Assembly: GCF_013401555.1 (NCBI RefSeq)
Contig: NZ_CP058552.1
Span: 3,844,001-3,908,000 of the forward strand
Reading direction: 5' to 3'
Length of the DNA stretch: 64,000 nucleotides
Origin: Paenibacillus sp. E222
GTDB lineage: Bacteria; Bacillota; Bacilli; Paenibacillales; Paenibacillaceae
A program made the translations under genes and the position numbers. Below the pieces are notes generated by a model. The model saw nothing but the letters and a program-made list of their open reading frames with translations, was not told the DNA's origin and ran no database searches. This document shows positions 1-8,785 of this stretch, one piece after another (positions within the stretch are counted from its first letter, which is position 1; every line of letters begins with the position of its first letter).

Positions 1-339
1 GTTGACTTCGGTGCTTTCGTTGAAATCGCTCCTGGTGTTGAGGGACTTGTGCATATCTCGCAAATCTCCCACAAACATATTGGCACTCCGCACGAAGTGT
101 TGAAAGAAGGACAAGAAGTTCAAGTTAAAATCTTGGATATGAATCCTTCTGAGCAACGTGTAAGCCTGAGCATTAAGGAAACTGAAGAAGCTCCTGCTCA
201 AGCACCAAAATCAGAAAGACCTGCTAGAAACAACGCTCCACGTGAAGAAATCAACAACCCGAACGTTTCCTTGAGCAATCAAGGTCTGAGCATCACGCTC
301 GGCGAGCGCTTCGGTGACAAACTTAGCAAATTCAAATAA
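1..339 (+). CDS. ypfD: S1 RNA-binding domain protein (ribosomal protein S1 homologue), C-terminal part
   Basis: The window opens inside this gene: the frame is open from base 1, so the N-terminal domains are missing. The visible part is most of one S1 (OB-fold) domain, recognisable from [18 protein letters not shown] and the closing VSLSIKE, followed by a charged, Pro/Ala-rich linker and a short tail ending [14 protein letters not shown]1-family proteins bind single-stranded RNA. In Bacillus-type genomes the homologue upstream of der is YpfD, and the neighbourhood here matches. A hairpin terminator follows. Confidence 0.85.
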   Translation, partial: VDFGAFVEIAPGVEGLVHISQISHKHIGTPHEVLKEGQEVQVKILDMNPSEQRVSLSIKETEEAPAQAPKSERPARNNAPREEINNPNVSLSNQGLSITLGERFGDKLSKFK

Positions 340-397
340 GTTAACAATGCATGGTTCTTAGTTATATACTGCATATTTTGCTGAACAATAAAAGCAA

Positions 398-438
398 GAT
401 CGGCGAGCCCCAGCGGGTTCGCCGATTGTTGTTATTGC
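398..438 (+). terminator. Intrinsic terminator after the S1-like gene
   Basis: ATCGGCGA and TCGCCGAT form a stem closed over a GC-rich loop. The tail is T-rich but broken (TTGTTGTTATTG). It separates the S1-like gene from der. Confidence 0.6.
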
Positions 439-523
439 GAGTATAACGGCATGAAACGTTAGCCAAGACAGGTGTTTTTTGCTATGATGAGTATCGTAAG
501 TATGGACAGGAGGAGTGGAATGT

Positions 524-1846
524 ATGGCAAGACCCGTTGTGGCAATTGTCGGGCGACCGAATGTGGGCAAATCCACCATTTTTAATCGGATCATCGGCGA
601 CAGATTGGCCATTGTGGAAGACAAGCCGGGCATTACCCGTGACCGTATCTACGGAATCGGCGAATGGAACGGTAAACCATTTAGCATTATCGATACAGGT
701 GGTATCGAAATCGACGGCGAGGACGTCATTTTAAAATCAATCCGGATGCAGGCAGAGCTCGCCATTGAAGAAGCGGATGTTATTGTATTCATGTGTGATG
801 CAAAAGCAGGGATTACGCAATCTGATGAAGAAGTCGCAGAGATGTTGTACCGCTCAGGCAAGCCTATCGTTGTAGCCGTTAACAAAGTGGATAATATCGG
901 GCGCAGTGAGCTCATTTATGAGTTTTATGGATTTGGATTTGGTGATCCAATCGGAGTATCGGGAAGTCATGGTACAGGTGTAGGTGATTTGCTCGACGCC
1001 ATCGTAGAGAAATTGCCTGAACTTGAGGAAGAGACTTACGATGACGATGTCATTCGTGTAGCTCTGATCGGACGTCCTAACGTGGGTAAATCTTCATTGG
1101 TGAACGCCATTTTGGGGGAAGAGCGTGTTATTGTCAGTGATGTTGCTGGAACGACGCGGGACGCGATCGATACACCGTTTGAAAAAGATGGCCAGCGCTA
1201 TGTGCTGATTGATACAGCAGGTATGCGTAAACGTGGTAAAGTCTATGAAACCACGGAGAAATACAGCGTGATGCGTGCGATGCGTGCTATTGAGCGTGCA
1301 GATGTTGTTCTGATTGTTATTAATGGCGAAGAAGGCATTATTGAGCAGGACAAGCATATTGCAGGTTATGCATTTGAAGCAGGCAAAGCCTCCATGTTTG
1401 TTGTGAACAAATGGGACGTTGTAGAGAAGTCTGATAAAACAATGAATGAGTTTGAGAAAAAAATTCGGGATCATTTCCTGTTTATGACTTACGCTCCGGT
1501 TGTATTTTTGTCAGCTAAGACAAAACAACGCTTACAAAAATTGTTGCCTGTGGTGCAACGTGTGGCCCAGCAGCACTCTATGCGTGTTCAGACGCATCTG
1601 CTTAACGATGTAGTGTCTGATGCCGTAGCCATTAATCCGCCACCAACAGATAAAGGACGCAGAATGAGAATCAACTATGTGACTCAGGTTGCCGTTAAAC
1701 CTCCGACCATGGTTATTTTTGTGAACGATCCGGAATTGATGCACTTTTCTTATGAACGTTACCTGGAGAATAAAATTCGTGCAGCGTTTGATTTTGAAGG
1801 GACGCCAATTCGCATATTTACTCGGAGGAAGTCCGACGAAGGTTAG
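524..1846 (+). CDS. der: Ribosome-assembly GTPase Der (EngA)
   Basis: Der is an essential GTPase that acts in the cytoplasm in maturation of the 50S ribosomal subunit. The 440-aa product shows the two tandem G domains that define the family: GRPNVGKST near residue 9 with DTGG, and a second GRPNVGKSS near residue 182 with DTAG, NKVD and NKWD motifs. A C-terminal KH-like domain follows. The ATG at 524 is preferred because AGGAGG at 508-513 lies 10 nt upstream; the in-frame GTG at 515 sits too close to it. plsY follows after 11 nt. Confidence 0.97.
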   Translation: MARPVVAIVGRPNVGKSTIFNRIIGDRLAIVEDKPGITRDRIYGIGEWNGKPFSIIDTGGIEIDGEDVILKSIRMQAELAIEEADVIVFMCDAKAGITQSDEEVAEMLYRSGKPIVVAVNKVDNIGRSELIYEFYGFGFGDPIGVSGSHGTGVGDLLDAIVEKLPELEEETYDDDVIRVALIGRPNVGKSSLVNAILGEERVIVSDVAGTTRDAIDTPFEKDGQRYVLIDTAGMRKRGKVYETTEKYSVMRAMRAIERADVVLIVINGEEGIIEQDKHIAGYAFEAGKASMFVVNKWDVVEKSDKTMNEFEKKIRDHFLFMTYAPVVFLSAKTKQRLQKLLPVVQRVAQQHSMRVQTHLLNDVVSDAVAINPPPTDKGRRMRINYVTQVAVKPPTMVIFVNDPELMHFSYERYLENKIRAAFDFEGTPIRIFTRRKSDEG

Positions 1847-1857
1847 GGGAGAAGTTT

Positions 1858-2481
1858 GTGATTTTACAAATCGCAGCGATTGTATTGAGCTATCTGCTCG
1901 GTTCAATCAGCTTTAGTGTCCTCCTTGCAAAAGCACTACGGGGGATCGATATCCGTCAACACGGAAGCGGAAATGCAGGGGCTACCAATACTTTGCGGAT
2001 ATTGGGTAAAGGACCAGCAATTCTGGTACTGCTGTTGGATGTACTCAAAGGTATTGCGGCCGTTTGGATTGGTGTTTGGTTCAGCAATGGTTCTGATTGG
2101 ATTCCTGCACTTAGTGGTATAGCTGCCATTGCAGGACATAACTGGCCGCTGTACTTCCGTTTCCGTGGAGGAAAAGGAATTGCGACAGCGATTGGTGTAC
2201 TCGTGACTCTTGCACTTATTCCTGCGCTATGCGCCGGGGTATTTGCGATCCTGTCCATCGTATTGACACGATATGTTTCATTGGGTTCCCTTATTTTTGT
2301 AGCTTTGACACCGCTCTGCATCCTTGTGTTACCCGGATATTCGATGAGTATCTTCTGGGGAAGTCTGATTATTTGTCTGTTTGCGTTCTGGAGACATCGT
2401 ACCAATATTGCGAAGCTCGCCAAAGGACAGGAAAATAAATTGGGATCGAAAAGCCCTGGAGGGGGAAAACGCGTTGTCTAA
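1858..2481 (+). CDS. plsY: Acyl-phosphate:glycerol-3-phosphate acyltransferase PlsY
   Basis: PlsY transfers the acyl group of acyl-phosphate to glycerol-3-phosphate, the first step of phospholipid synthesis, in the cytoplasmic membrane. The 207-aa protein is mostly hydrophobic with about five membrane segments. It carries the family signatures SYLLGSISFSVLLAK, GSGNAGATN and FRGGKGIATA. It begins at GTG, preceded by AGGGGAGAAG. Its 3' end overlaps gpsA by 8 nt, which pairs production and use of glycerol-3-phosphate in one operon. Confidence 0.95.
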   Translation: MILQIAAIVLSYLLGSISFSVLLAKALRGIDIRQHGSGNAGATNTLRILGKGPAILVLLLDVLKGIAAVWIGVWFSNGSDWIPALSGIAAIAGHNWPLYFRFRGGKGIATAIGVLVTLALIPALCAGVFAILSIVLTRYVSLGSLIFVALTPLCILVLPGYSMSIFWGSLIICLFAFWRHRTNIAKLAKGQENKLGSKSPGGGKRVV

Positions 2482-3514
2482 AAAAGTTGCTGTTCTGGTT
2501 GCGGGCAGTTGGGGTACTGCACTTGCCAGTGTATTGGCTGCCAATCAACTGGATGTGATCATGTGGACACGTGGTGAAGACCAGGCCGCAGAGATCAATA
2601 CTAAACATACAAACCAACGCTTCCTTCCCGATGCAGAGCTGTCACCCCGTATTCAGGCAACCACGGATATGGCGACGGCAGTTGAAGGGGCTTCTGCTGT
2701 GTTAATTGTTGCTCCTTCATCGGCGATGCGTTCGGTAGCTCATCAGCTTAAGGCCTATTACAAACCGGAAATGTTAATCATTCATGCAACCAAGGGATTT
2801 GAGACAGAAAGCCTGAAACGCATGTCCACAGTCATTTCGGAAGAACTCGAATGTGAAGAAGGACGTATCGTTGTACTTTCTGGTCCAAGCCATGCGGAAG
2901 AAGTGGTTAAGCGTTGCCCAACAACGGTTGTTGTGGCATCACTGGATAAAGCTTCTGCCGAGGCAGCCCAAGGTTTATTTATGAATGCTTATTTCCGTGT
3001 GTACACAAATCGAGATATGATCGGTGTAGAACTGGCGGGAGCGTTCAAAAATATTATCGCGCTGGGAGCAGGGATGTCAGACGGGCTTAACTTTGGTGAC
3101 AATGCCAAAGCAGCGTTGCTAACACGTGGGCTGGCCGAGATCACACGCATCGGTGTGGAGATGGGAGCGAATCCGCTCACGTTCTCCGGACTTGCAGGGA
3201 TCGGCGATTTGGTCGTGACCGCGACTAGTCAGCATAGTCGTAACTGGAGAGCCGGTTCCTTGCTGGGCAAAGGACAGAAGCTGGACGATGTTTTGAATTC
3301 CATGGGCATGGTTGTGGAAGGTATTCGGACCACACAGGCCGCCCACTTTATTTCTCAGAAATATGGTGTGCAAATGCCGATTGCAGATCAGCTTTATCAC
3401 GTTCTTTTTCAGGAGAGACAGCCGCGGGATGCTGTTGAAGCTTTGATGGGACGTGATCCCAAGACCGAAATGGAAGTCATGACGCTTGAAACCTGGGAGC
3501 AGTGGCATTCCTGA
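2474..3514 (+). CDS. gpsA: NAD(P)-dependent glycerol-3-phosphate dehydrogenase GpsA
   Basis: GpsA reduces dihydroxyacetone phosphate to sn-glycerol-3-phosphate for phospholipid synthesis. The start is the TTG at 2474 with GGAGGGGG just upstream. It gives MSKKVAVLVAGSWGTALAS, a 346-aa protein of normal length overlapping plsY by 8 nt; the longer open frame lies inside plsY. The Rossmann start reads VAGSWG where the family normally has GAGSWG, so the first glycine of GxGxxG is Val9. The active-site region GAFKNIIALGAGMSDGL and GLAGIGDLVVT are intact, so the enzyme is probably functional. Confidence 0.95.
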   Translation: MSKKVAVLVAGSWGTALASVLAANQLDVIMWTRGEDQAAEINTKHTNQRFLPDAELSPRIQATTDMATAVEGASAVLIVAPSSAMRSVAHQLKAYYKPEMLIIHATKGFETESLKRMSTVISEELECEEGRIVVLSGPSHAEEVVKRCPTTVVVASLDKASAEAAQGLFMNAYFRVYTNRDMIGVELAGAFKNIIALGAGMSDGLNFGDNAKAALLTRGLAEITRIGVEMGANPLTFSGLAGIGDLVVTATSQHSRNWRAGSLLGKGQKLDDVLNSMGMVVEGIRTTQAAHFISQKYGVQMPIADQLYHVLFQERQPRDAVEALMGRDPKTEMEVMTLETWEQWHS

Positions 3515-3553
3515 TGGCAGCGTAGGCAGTTTTCCCGAAATGAGAAGCTTATT

Positions 3554-3582
3554 CACCTTTTTTGCGGTGCACTCATATTATA
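3554..3582 (+). promoter_or_regulatory. Candidate mother-cell sigma-K type promoter for the spoVIF-like gene
   Basis: CACC at 3554-3557, a 16-nt spacer and CATATTATA at 3574-3582 fit the sigma-K pattern AC-N16/17-CATAnnnTA. It lies 32 nt upstream of the start codon. B. subtilis spoVIF is expressed late in the mother cell, so the match is biologically sensible. It is not proven. Confidence 0.5.
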
Positions 3583-3613
3583 CACATGAGTATTGCCGGA
3601 GGAGGGGAGACGA

Positions 3614-3889
3614 ATGGCTAACAACATTTCCAAGGAAGCGCTGAAAGCGATCAACAAAAAAACAGGGAAATCGATTACGGAAGGTGCCGTCAAGAAATTG
3701 GCGAGTACAGTAAAACCGTCCACCATGCAGAATGAAGCTCAGTTGCGCCAACTGATCAAGCAAGTATCCGCCATGGCAAAAGTGCCGGTATCTGAGGATA
3801 CAGTTCAGGATATCGTGAGTGCCGTCAAAAAAAGCGGATTAAACCCAAACAGTATGGAATCATTAATGAAAATGATGATGAAAAAATAA
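3614..3889 (+). CDS. spoVIF: Stage VI sporulation protein F-like small protein
   Basis: A 91-aa basic protein with no signal peptide or membrane segment. The middle block, with LRQLIKQVSAMAKVPVSEDT, resembles the conserved core of SpoVIF (YjcC), a mother-cell protein needed for late spore-coat gene expression in B. subtilis. It ends in a Met-rich tail (MKMMMKK). The start is ATG after GGAGGAGGGGAG. It is a single-gene unit, with a sigma-K-like promoter upstream and a strong terminator downstream. The family call is from memory of the core motif. Confidence 0.65.
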   Translation: MANNISKEALKAINKKTGKSITEGAVKKLASTVKPSTMQNEAQLRQLIKQVSAMAKVPVSEDTVQDIVSAVKKSGLNPNSMESLMKMMMKK

Positions 3890-3919
3890 TAGATCGCGCC
3901 TGCGTGCAGGCGATCGAGC

Positions 3920-3970
3920 AAGACAAAAAGACAAGTCGGCATCTGCCGGCTTGCTTTTTGTCTTTTTTTT
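3920..3970 (+). terminator. Strong intrinsic terminator
   Basis: A stem of about 20 bp pairs AAGACAAAAAG and CAAGTCGGCA with TGCCGGCTTG and CTTTTTGTCTT, and is followed by an unbroken T tract. It ends the spoVIF-like unit. Confidence 0.9.
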
Positions 3971-3991
3971 GGAAAGCTGAGCAATGTTTCG

Positions 3992-4000
3992 TGTTATAAT
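3992..4000 (+). promoter_or_regulatory. Extended -10 promoter (TGTTATAAT)
   Basis: TG-n-TATAAT is a perfect extended -10 element. No good -35 lies 17 nt upstream. It would start transcription about 50 nt before the yphE-like gene. Confidence 0.5.
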
Positions 4001-4059
4001 AGTTGCAATTGTCACAGTGTCAGTGATGAATAACGGACTGAAGGGGAGAACTCTGGATT

Positions 4060-4239
4060 ATGAACGCGATGGACAAGATGTGGCTATCATTGGTCGCAAT
4101 CCTCATTATGGGACTATCTGTATTCCTGATTACGTTTGCTCGATCCAAAACGAAAGGCATTGTACGGGGGATTCTTTCTTTAATTGCTTTTCTCATTATG
4201 CTGATTGGCTTTTTCGGCGGAATAGCTTCTCTGACCTGA
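4060..4239 (+). CDS. Small two-helix membrane protein, YphE-like (DUF2768 type)
   Basis: A 59-aa protein starting MNAMDKMWLSLVAILIMG. It has two hydrophobic helices (about residues 8-26 and 38-57) joined by a basic segment, ARSKTKGIVRG. AAGGGGAGAA lies about 9 nt before the ATG. Length, topology and position after gpsA match B. subtilis YphE, a DUF2768 protein of unknown function. The start chosen avoids an overlapping larger frame with no protein-like character. Confidence 0.7.
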   Translation: MNAMDKMWLSLVAILIMGLSVFLITFARSKTKGIVRGILSLIAFLIMLIGFFGGIASLT

Positions 4240-4321
4240 TCTTTCTCACCTGAGAGATAACATCCGCATAAACACATCATAAGAACTGACACAACGAAAA
4301 CGGATGAAGGGAAGTGAGCGG

Positions 4322-4939
4322 ATGAGGCCGCATGAAACGGAGGATCGGACAGAGCGCTATCCGGAATTACACGCGGCTTTGCTGGAAACGGCGAAAGCTT
4401 GGGATGCAGAGCCTTATACGTGGCTGCTTGGGGGAAGCTGTGGGTTGTTGCTCCAACAGGTGGAATTACAGCAGGCTCCCAGAGATATTGATGTTTACGC
4501 TGATATCACCGCCGCGAAGTTGCTTCATAAATCTGCGCCTGGAATGGTGCTGGACGAGCCTGTCGTAGATAAGACGGGACCTTATGCCTCGCTGCTCAGT
4601 CATTATCAGGTAGGGACTTGTTCGTTGGAACTGGTTGGTGGTTTCGAAGTATGGTCACGTAAAAGCTGGTACCGCATTGAAATTGAGCATGTATTGGCCA
4701 AGTATGCACCTGAAGCCAAAGTGGGTTCTTACACATTGCGTCTAATGCCACTTGCTCATGAGCTGTTATTCAATCTAATGAGAGGCCGTGCCGATCGTTA
4801 CGAACCCATTGCAAGACAGATTCGGCAGATGCCCGAATTACATCAACCTCTAATGACTTTATTGGGGAAGCAAAATATATGGACAAGCCGATTTAGAGCA
4901 GAAGTGGAAGAGCTTGTTGGCTTCGAATGGCCTCAGTAG
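4322..4939 (+). CDS. Nucleotidyltransferase-fold protein of unknown function
   Basis: A 205-aa soluble protein. WLLGGSCGLLLQ followed by RDIDVYAD resembles the GGS...DxD core of the nucleotidyltransferase superfamily, as in MNT or aminoglycoside adenylyltransferase-like proteins. The substrate cannot be told. The ATG at 4322 is preferred to that at 4304 because GAAGGGAAGTGA lies just upstream of it. The gene ends 13 nt before the next ORF, so both are probably co-transcribed. It has no counterpart at this place in B. subtilis. Confidence 0.6.
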   Translation: MRPHETEDRTERYPELHAALLETAKAWDAEPYTWLLGGSCGLLLQQVELQQAPRDIDVYADITAAKLLHKSAPGMVLDEPVVDKTGPYASLLSHYQVGTCSLELVGGFEVWSRKSWYRIEIEHVLAKYAPEAKVGSYTLRLMPLAHELLFNLMRGRADRYEPIARQIRQMPELHQPLMTLLGKQNIWTSRFRAEVEELVGFEWPQ

Positions 4940-4952
4940 GTTGGGAGGAAGA

Positions 4953-5309
4953 ATGATGGATTACAATATTACATTTTTACCGCAAAATAAAACGATTCGG
5001 CTAAAGCCAGGGGTAACGCTATTAAATGCTGCACGCCGTGCAGGGGTGAAAATAGCAACGCGATGTGATGGAAAGGCAGCCTGCCTGATGTGTAAGGTGA
5101 AAGTAGATTCGGAACATCTTGCAGCACTGCATCCTCCAACAGATGCGGAGAGGCGTAAGCTAGGTTCACTGCTGGATGCAGGCACTCGGCTGTCATGTCA
5201 GGCGAAGGTTCGGGGATCGGTGACAGTTCATGTTCCGGAGGACCCGCTGAAGGCAGCGATTCGTAAACAATTGGAGCGTCAGCAGCAGGAAGAGGACGAT
5301 TGGTTCTAA
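4953..5309 (+). CDS. [2Fe-2S] ferredoxin-type protein
   Basis: A 118-aa protein with a single ferredoxin domain. Cys38, Cys44, Cys47 and Cys82 form a C-x5-C-x2-C-x34-C pattern, which is closer to adrenodoxin-type spacing than to plant type (C-x4-C). They sit in TRCDGKAACLMCKV and LSCQAKV. The C-terminus is a charged Q/E-rich tail. GGGAGGAAG precedes two tandem ATGs, so the start could be 4953 or 4956. It probably carries electrons, but no redox partner gene is adjacent. Confidence 0.85.
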   Translation: MMDYNITFLPQNKTIRLKPGVTLLNAARRAGVKIATRCDGKAACLMCKVKVDSEHLAALHPPTDAERRKLGSLLDAGTRLSCQAKVRGSVTVHVPEDPLKAAIRKQLERQQQEEDDWF

Positions 5310-5344
5310 GAATACCTGAGTGGAACGATTCAAGGAGGATACGG

Positions 5345-6118
5345 ATGAACGTGAATATGACGAAGAACGTGAAACCAAGAGGGCAGAGGCGTCATTTGCA
5401 GAAGATGTCCTGTCTGCTCTTATTCCTGTTGTTTTCTATCACTGCAACGGGGTGTATGTATCAATCCCAGAGTAATCCCGATCCCAAAATAGCTTATAGG
5501 GAAAGCGTAAGCCGTATTCAAACTGCGGTAGAAGCATTCCAACAGGATCAAGGGATTTTGCCCATGGTCAATGCAGATATGGAAACACCGAAATATGAAA
5601 AATTCAGAGTTGATCTGTCCAAGCTGAAACAGCAGGGGTATCTGGATGAAATACCGGGCACTGCGTTTGAGAGTGGTGGGAGCGCTTACTTTCTCATTCA
5701 GGATGAAGAAGTGAACCCGACTGTCAAAGTCATGGATCTTCAAACGGTACAGAAAGTAAATGATGTTCAACGAATGGTCAATCAGTACAAGTCCGTACAT
5801 AACAATCAACTGCCAAGTGGGGAAGAACTGTACCCGGGTCTGTACGCTGTAGATATGGAGCAAGCCGCACAGGCGGGTGCCCCAGCGGTTACACTGAATA
5901 GTGTATATTCGGGTCAGGAGCTGCCTTTCATGATGGATGATGAGGGCAATGTGTATGTGGATTATGCTTTTGACATTATGCAGGCTGTAGAGAAGTCAGA
6001 GAATCCTCCATCGAAAGTGGAAGATATGCGTGATTTCTTGCTGGAGCATTCTTATTTTGTCCCTGTAAAATCGGTTGCCTACACCTGGCAGAATAATACC
6101 CCAGTTGCAAGAAAGTAA
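5345..6118 (+). CDS. yphF: Lipoprotein, YphF-like
   Basis: A 257-aa secreted lipoprotein. A basic N-terminus is followed by a hydrophobic stretch and a lipobox ending TATGC, so lipidation would be at Cys34. The mature part has FESGGSAYF, NPTVKVMDL and a C-terminal SYFVPVKSVAYT block, which resemble B. subtilis YphF in the same gPS-to-SpoIVA interval. Its function is unknown. AAGGAGG lies 6 nt before the ATG. It ends at a bidirectional terminator. Confidence 0.75.
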   Translation: MNVNMTKNVKPRGQRRHLQKMSCLLLFLLFSITATGCMYQSQSNPDPKIAYRESVSRIQTAVEAFQQDQGILPMVNADMETPKYEKFRVDLSKLKQQGYLDEIPGTAFESGGSAYFLIQDEEVNPTVKVMDLQTVQKVNDVQRMVNQYKSVHNNQLPSGEELYPGLYAVDMEQAAQAGAPAVTLNSVYSGQELPFMMDDEGNVYVDYAFDIMQAVEKSENPPSKVEDMRDFLLEHSYFVPVKSVAYTWQNNTPVARK

Positions 6119-6173
6119 TCATGAGCGTTAATTCGATTCGAATGCACATAATCCAATGAATTGACCTTAAAGT

Positions 6174-6215
6174 AAAAAAAGAGATATTCCGCATCACGGA
6201 ATATCTCTTTCTTAT
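6174..6215. terminator. Bidirectional terminator between convergent genes
   Basis: The stem AGAGATATTCCG/CGGAATATCTCT has an A run on its left and a T-rich run on its right. It can therefore end both the yphF-like gene and the reverse-strand tautomerase-like gene. Confidence 0.85.
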
Positions 6216-6285
6216 ATGCTGGTTTATAGTTCATATCATATAGTTCCCATCATATGGCCCACAAGCTATATTTCGATTACTTTGT

Positions 6286-6675
6286 TTAGACCTCGACTTT
6301 ATAACTCAAGTCAAGTTCATCGCCGGGTAATCCCCGAATACCCCAATGACTGCGCGGTGTTTCAAAAAGGGTAATCTCCACATCATTAGGCGACAATTTC
6401 AACTGTTCATCTATTCGTGTGAATAATTGCTGAATGAGTTCTTTCTTGACTTGATCTGTGCGGCCTTCGAACATGCTGATTTCAATAATGGTGTACCCTG
6501 CTGAACGATCAGAGGGAAAAAGAAAATCATCCGTGCTCATGGGAAAGTAGCGTTGAAACTTCTTGTTCTCTGGTAATCCCACAACGTCCATCATAACCGA
6601 GTGTATGACTTGTGAAAGCTGTTCTTTCAATGGGTTCAGATGCTCACCTAGTCCATATACTTTAATCTGTGCCAC
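6286..6675 (-). CDS. Tautomerase-superfamily (4-oxalocrotonate tautomerase-like) protein
   Basis: A 129-aa protein with two 4-OT-like halves. It contains YTIIEISMFEGRT, FTRIDEQL and DVEITLFETPRSHWGIRG, as in the YrdN/YusQ-type tautomerase family. The GTG at 6675 is chosen: AGGTG lies 8 nt upstream and the protein then begins MAQIKVYGL. The ATG at 6681 overlaps the ribosome-binding site. Neither start places a proline at position 2, the catalytic Pro1 of classical tautomerases, so the chemistry is uncertain. It is transcribed alone and convergently with the yphF-like gene. Confidence 0.75.
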   Translation of the reverse strand: MAQIKVYGLGEHLNPLKEQLSQVIHSVMMDVVGLPENKKFQRYFPMSTDDFLFPSDRSAGYTIIEISMFEGRTDQVKKELIQQLFTRIDEQLKLSPNDVEITLFETPRSHWGIRGLPGDELDLSYKVEV

Positions 6676-6681
6676 GCTCAT

Positions 6682-7131
6682 CTCACCTTTCTCAGCTCGT
6701 TATCTCTGCTCTTCTCTGCTAAAAAATGCCTTACTCTCACATTATACCTCCTGTACGGCTTGAACGGTACCACGAAACCCAAATCAATGATCCGGCATAA
6801 AAGCTTCGGCACGCTCATAAAGTAGATTGAAATAAAGACGCGCAGTCCGAGAGCGGGGCGATTCTCTTAAGGCAACTACCTTGAGAAAAAAACAAAAAAT
6901 ACGCGTCATAATGCTGCATACGGATACATAAGATGATACTAGTCCAATTGCATGTACGAGTTAACGCCGCTTTCGCCGGTTTCATCAGAATGCAACGTTC
7001 GGCGGCGGACGACTTCCGGGCACTCACAAAGGCGGCTCTACCGTTGCAGGGATTTCAGTCTTCTGATTGAAAAAACGAAGCGGATGCTCTTTAGCATTTT
7101 TCCTTCGGAGTAATTTAGGGAGGGGATTTCA
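6682..7131. other. Intergenic region before spoIVA
   Basis: About 450 bp with no convincing gene. It holds the upstream region of the reverse-strand tautomerase-like gene, a sigma-E-like promoter near 6908-6934, and two GC-rich stretches. A 70-codon reverse frame at 6815-7027 has no ribosome-binding site or recognisable motif. Confidence 0.6.
6908..6934 (+). promoter_or_regulatory. Candidate sigma-E promoter for spoIVA
   Basis: The -35 TCATAAT includes ATA at 6908-6910. A 16-nt spacer and CATAAGAT at 6927-6934 resemble the mother-cell sigma-E pattern. spoIVA is a sigma-E gene in B. subtilis. The leader would be about 190 nt. Confidence 0.4.
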
Positions 7132-8610
7132 TTGGAGAAAGTGGACATTTTTAAGGACATTGCCGAGCGGACCGGAGGGGATATCTATCTCGGGGTTGTC
7201 GGCGCAGTCCGGACAGGTAAATCAACATTTATCAAACGTTTCATGGAAACGATTGTCTTGCCAAACATCACAAACGAGGCAGACCGCGGGCGGGCAGTTG
7301 ATGAATTGCCACAGAGCGCAGCTGGCAAAACAATCATGACTACGGAGCCAAAATTCGTACCGAATAACGCGGTTCAAATCAAGGTCGCTGAGGGACTTGA
7401 TGTCAATGTGCGCCTTGTGGATTGTGTAGGTTACGCGGTGGAAGGAGCCAAGGGATACGAGGATGAGAATGGACCACGCATGATCTCCACGCCTTGGTTC
7501 GAAGAACCGATTCCTTTTCAGGAAGCAGCCGAAATTGGCACACGCAAAGTCATTCAGGAGCATTCCACACTGGGTGTGGTGGTCACAACAGATGGCACGA
7601 TCGCTGAGATTGCCCGGAGTTCATATGTGGAATCAGAGGAACGTGTCATTGCCGAACTGAAGGAAGTGGGCAAACCGTTTGTGCTGGTCATCAACTCCAC
7701 TCGCCCTCGCAGTGAAGAAGCGCTGCAGTTGCGCAGTGAGCTTGCTGCCAAGTATGACATTCCGGTTATGACACTCAGTGCAGCTACAATGACCGAAGAT
7801 GATGTAACAGGTGTGCTTCGCGAAGTATTGTATGAGTTCCCTGTGCATGAAGTGAACGTGAATCTGCCGAGCTGGGTGATGGTACTGAATGAAAACCACT
7901 GGCTGCGCAGCAACTACGAAAATTCCGTTCGCGACACGGTTAAGGATATCCGCAGGCTGCGTGACGTGGATCGGGTTGTTGCTCAGTTCATGGAATATGA
8001 ATTCATCGATCGAGCCGGACTGAGCGGCATGAACATGGGGCAGGGTGTGGCAGAAATCGATCTGTATGCACCGGATGAATTATACGATCAGATCCTCGTG
8101 GAAGTTGTTGGTATTGAAATTCGAGGCAAGGATCATCTGCTGCAATTGATGCAGGAATTCTCCCATGCGAAGAGGGAGTACGATCGCTTCGCTGAGGCGC
8201 TGGAGATGGTCAAAACGACCGGCTACGGTATCGCAGCGCCATCCCTCGCTGAGATGGCACTGGATGAGCCAGAACTCATCCGCCAGGGTACCAAATTCGG
8301 CGTCCGCCTGAAAGCAACTGCACCATCCATTCATATGATCCGGGTCGATGTGGAATCGGAGTTTGCACCGATTATCGGAACGGAAAAACAGAGTGAGGAA
8401 CTGGTGAGGTACTTGATGCAGGACTTCGAGAACGATCCGATCAAGGTATGGGATTCAGATATGTTCGGTCGTTCGCTGCATTCCATCGTGAGAGAAGGCA
8501 TTCAGGGTAAAATTGCGATGATGCCAGATAACGCACGATACAAATTGCAAGAGACATTGGGACGTATCATTAACGAAGGTTCAGGTGGATTAATCGCCAT
8601 CATTCTGTAA
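7132..8610 (+). CDS. spoIVA: Stage IV sporulation protein A, spore coat basement ATPase
   Basis: SpoIVA polymerises in an ATP-dependent way around the forespore to form the base on which the coat assembles. The product is 492 aa, the usual length. It has the Walker A GAVRTGKST at about residues 24-32 and the LVDCVGYAVEGAKGYED switch region. The conserved C-terminal end is NEGSGGLIAIIL. The start is TTG, preceded by GGGAGGGG. It is monocistronic here, ending at its own terminator, whereas in B. subtilis hbs comes next. Confidence 0.98.
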   Translation: MEKVDIFKDIAERTGGDIYLGVVGAVRTGKSTFIKRFMETIVLPNITNEADRGRAVDELPQSAAGKTIMTTEPKFVPNNAVQIKVAEGLDVNVRLVDCVGYAVEGAKGYEDENGPRMISTPWFEEPIPFQEAAEIGTRKVIQEHSTLGVVVTTDGTIAEIARSSYVESEERVIAELKEVGKPFVLVINSTRPRSEEALQLRSELAAKYDIPVMTLSAATMTEDDVTGVLREVLYEFPVHEVNVNLPSWVMVLNENHWLRSNYENSVRDTVKDIRRLRDVDRVVAQFMEYEFIDRAGLSGMNMGQGVAEIDLYAPDELYDQILVEVVGIEIRGKDHLLQLMQEFSHAKREYDRFAEALEMVKTTGYGIAAPSLAEMALDEPELIRQGTKFGVRLKATAPSIHMIRVDVESEFAPIIGTEKQSEELVRYLMQDFENDPIKVWDSDMFGRSLHSIVREGIQGKIAMMPDNARYKLQETLGRIINEGSGGLIAIIL

Positions 8611-8614
8611 GTCC

Positions 8615-8648
8615 AAAAGGCCGTAGGGGTAAACCTCGCGGTCTTTTT
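8615..8648 (+). terminator. Intrinsic terminator after spoIVA
   Basis: An imperfect stem pairs AAAGGCCG with CGGTCTTT around AGGGGTAAACCT and is followed by a short T tract. Confidence 0.6.
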
Positions 8649-8743
8649 CTTGTTTTATTTTCATGATTCTGGATGAACTGGATAAGATACTTTAGTTTCG
8701 AATAAAAACTTAGCGAGTTTTAGCTTTAAATTACTAAAACCCA

Positions 8744-8772
8744 TTTACATACTAGGGATTAGCCGTTATATT
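8744..8772 (+). promoter_or_regulatory. Vegetative promoter of the sugar ABC transporter
   Basis: TTTACA and TATATT are separated by exactly 17 nt. Transcription would begin near 8779, about 50 nt before the binding-protein gene. Confidence 0.75.
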
Positions 8773-8785
8773 AATATTCAACTAT

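Noticed and set aside
6815..7027. 70-codon reverse ORF upstream of spoIVA
   Set aside because: No ribosome-binding site, no motif, and Cys/Arg-rich composition typical of chance frames.
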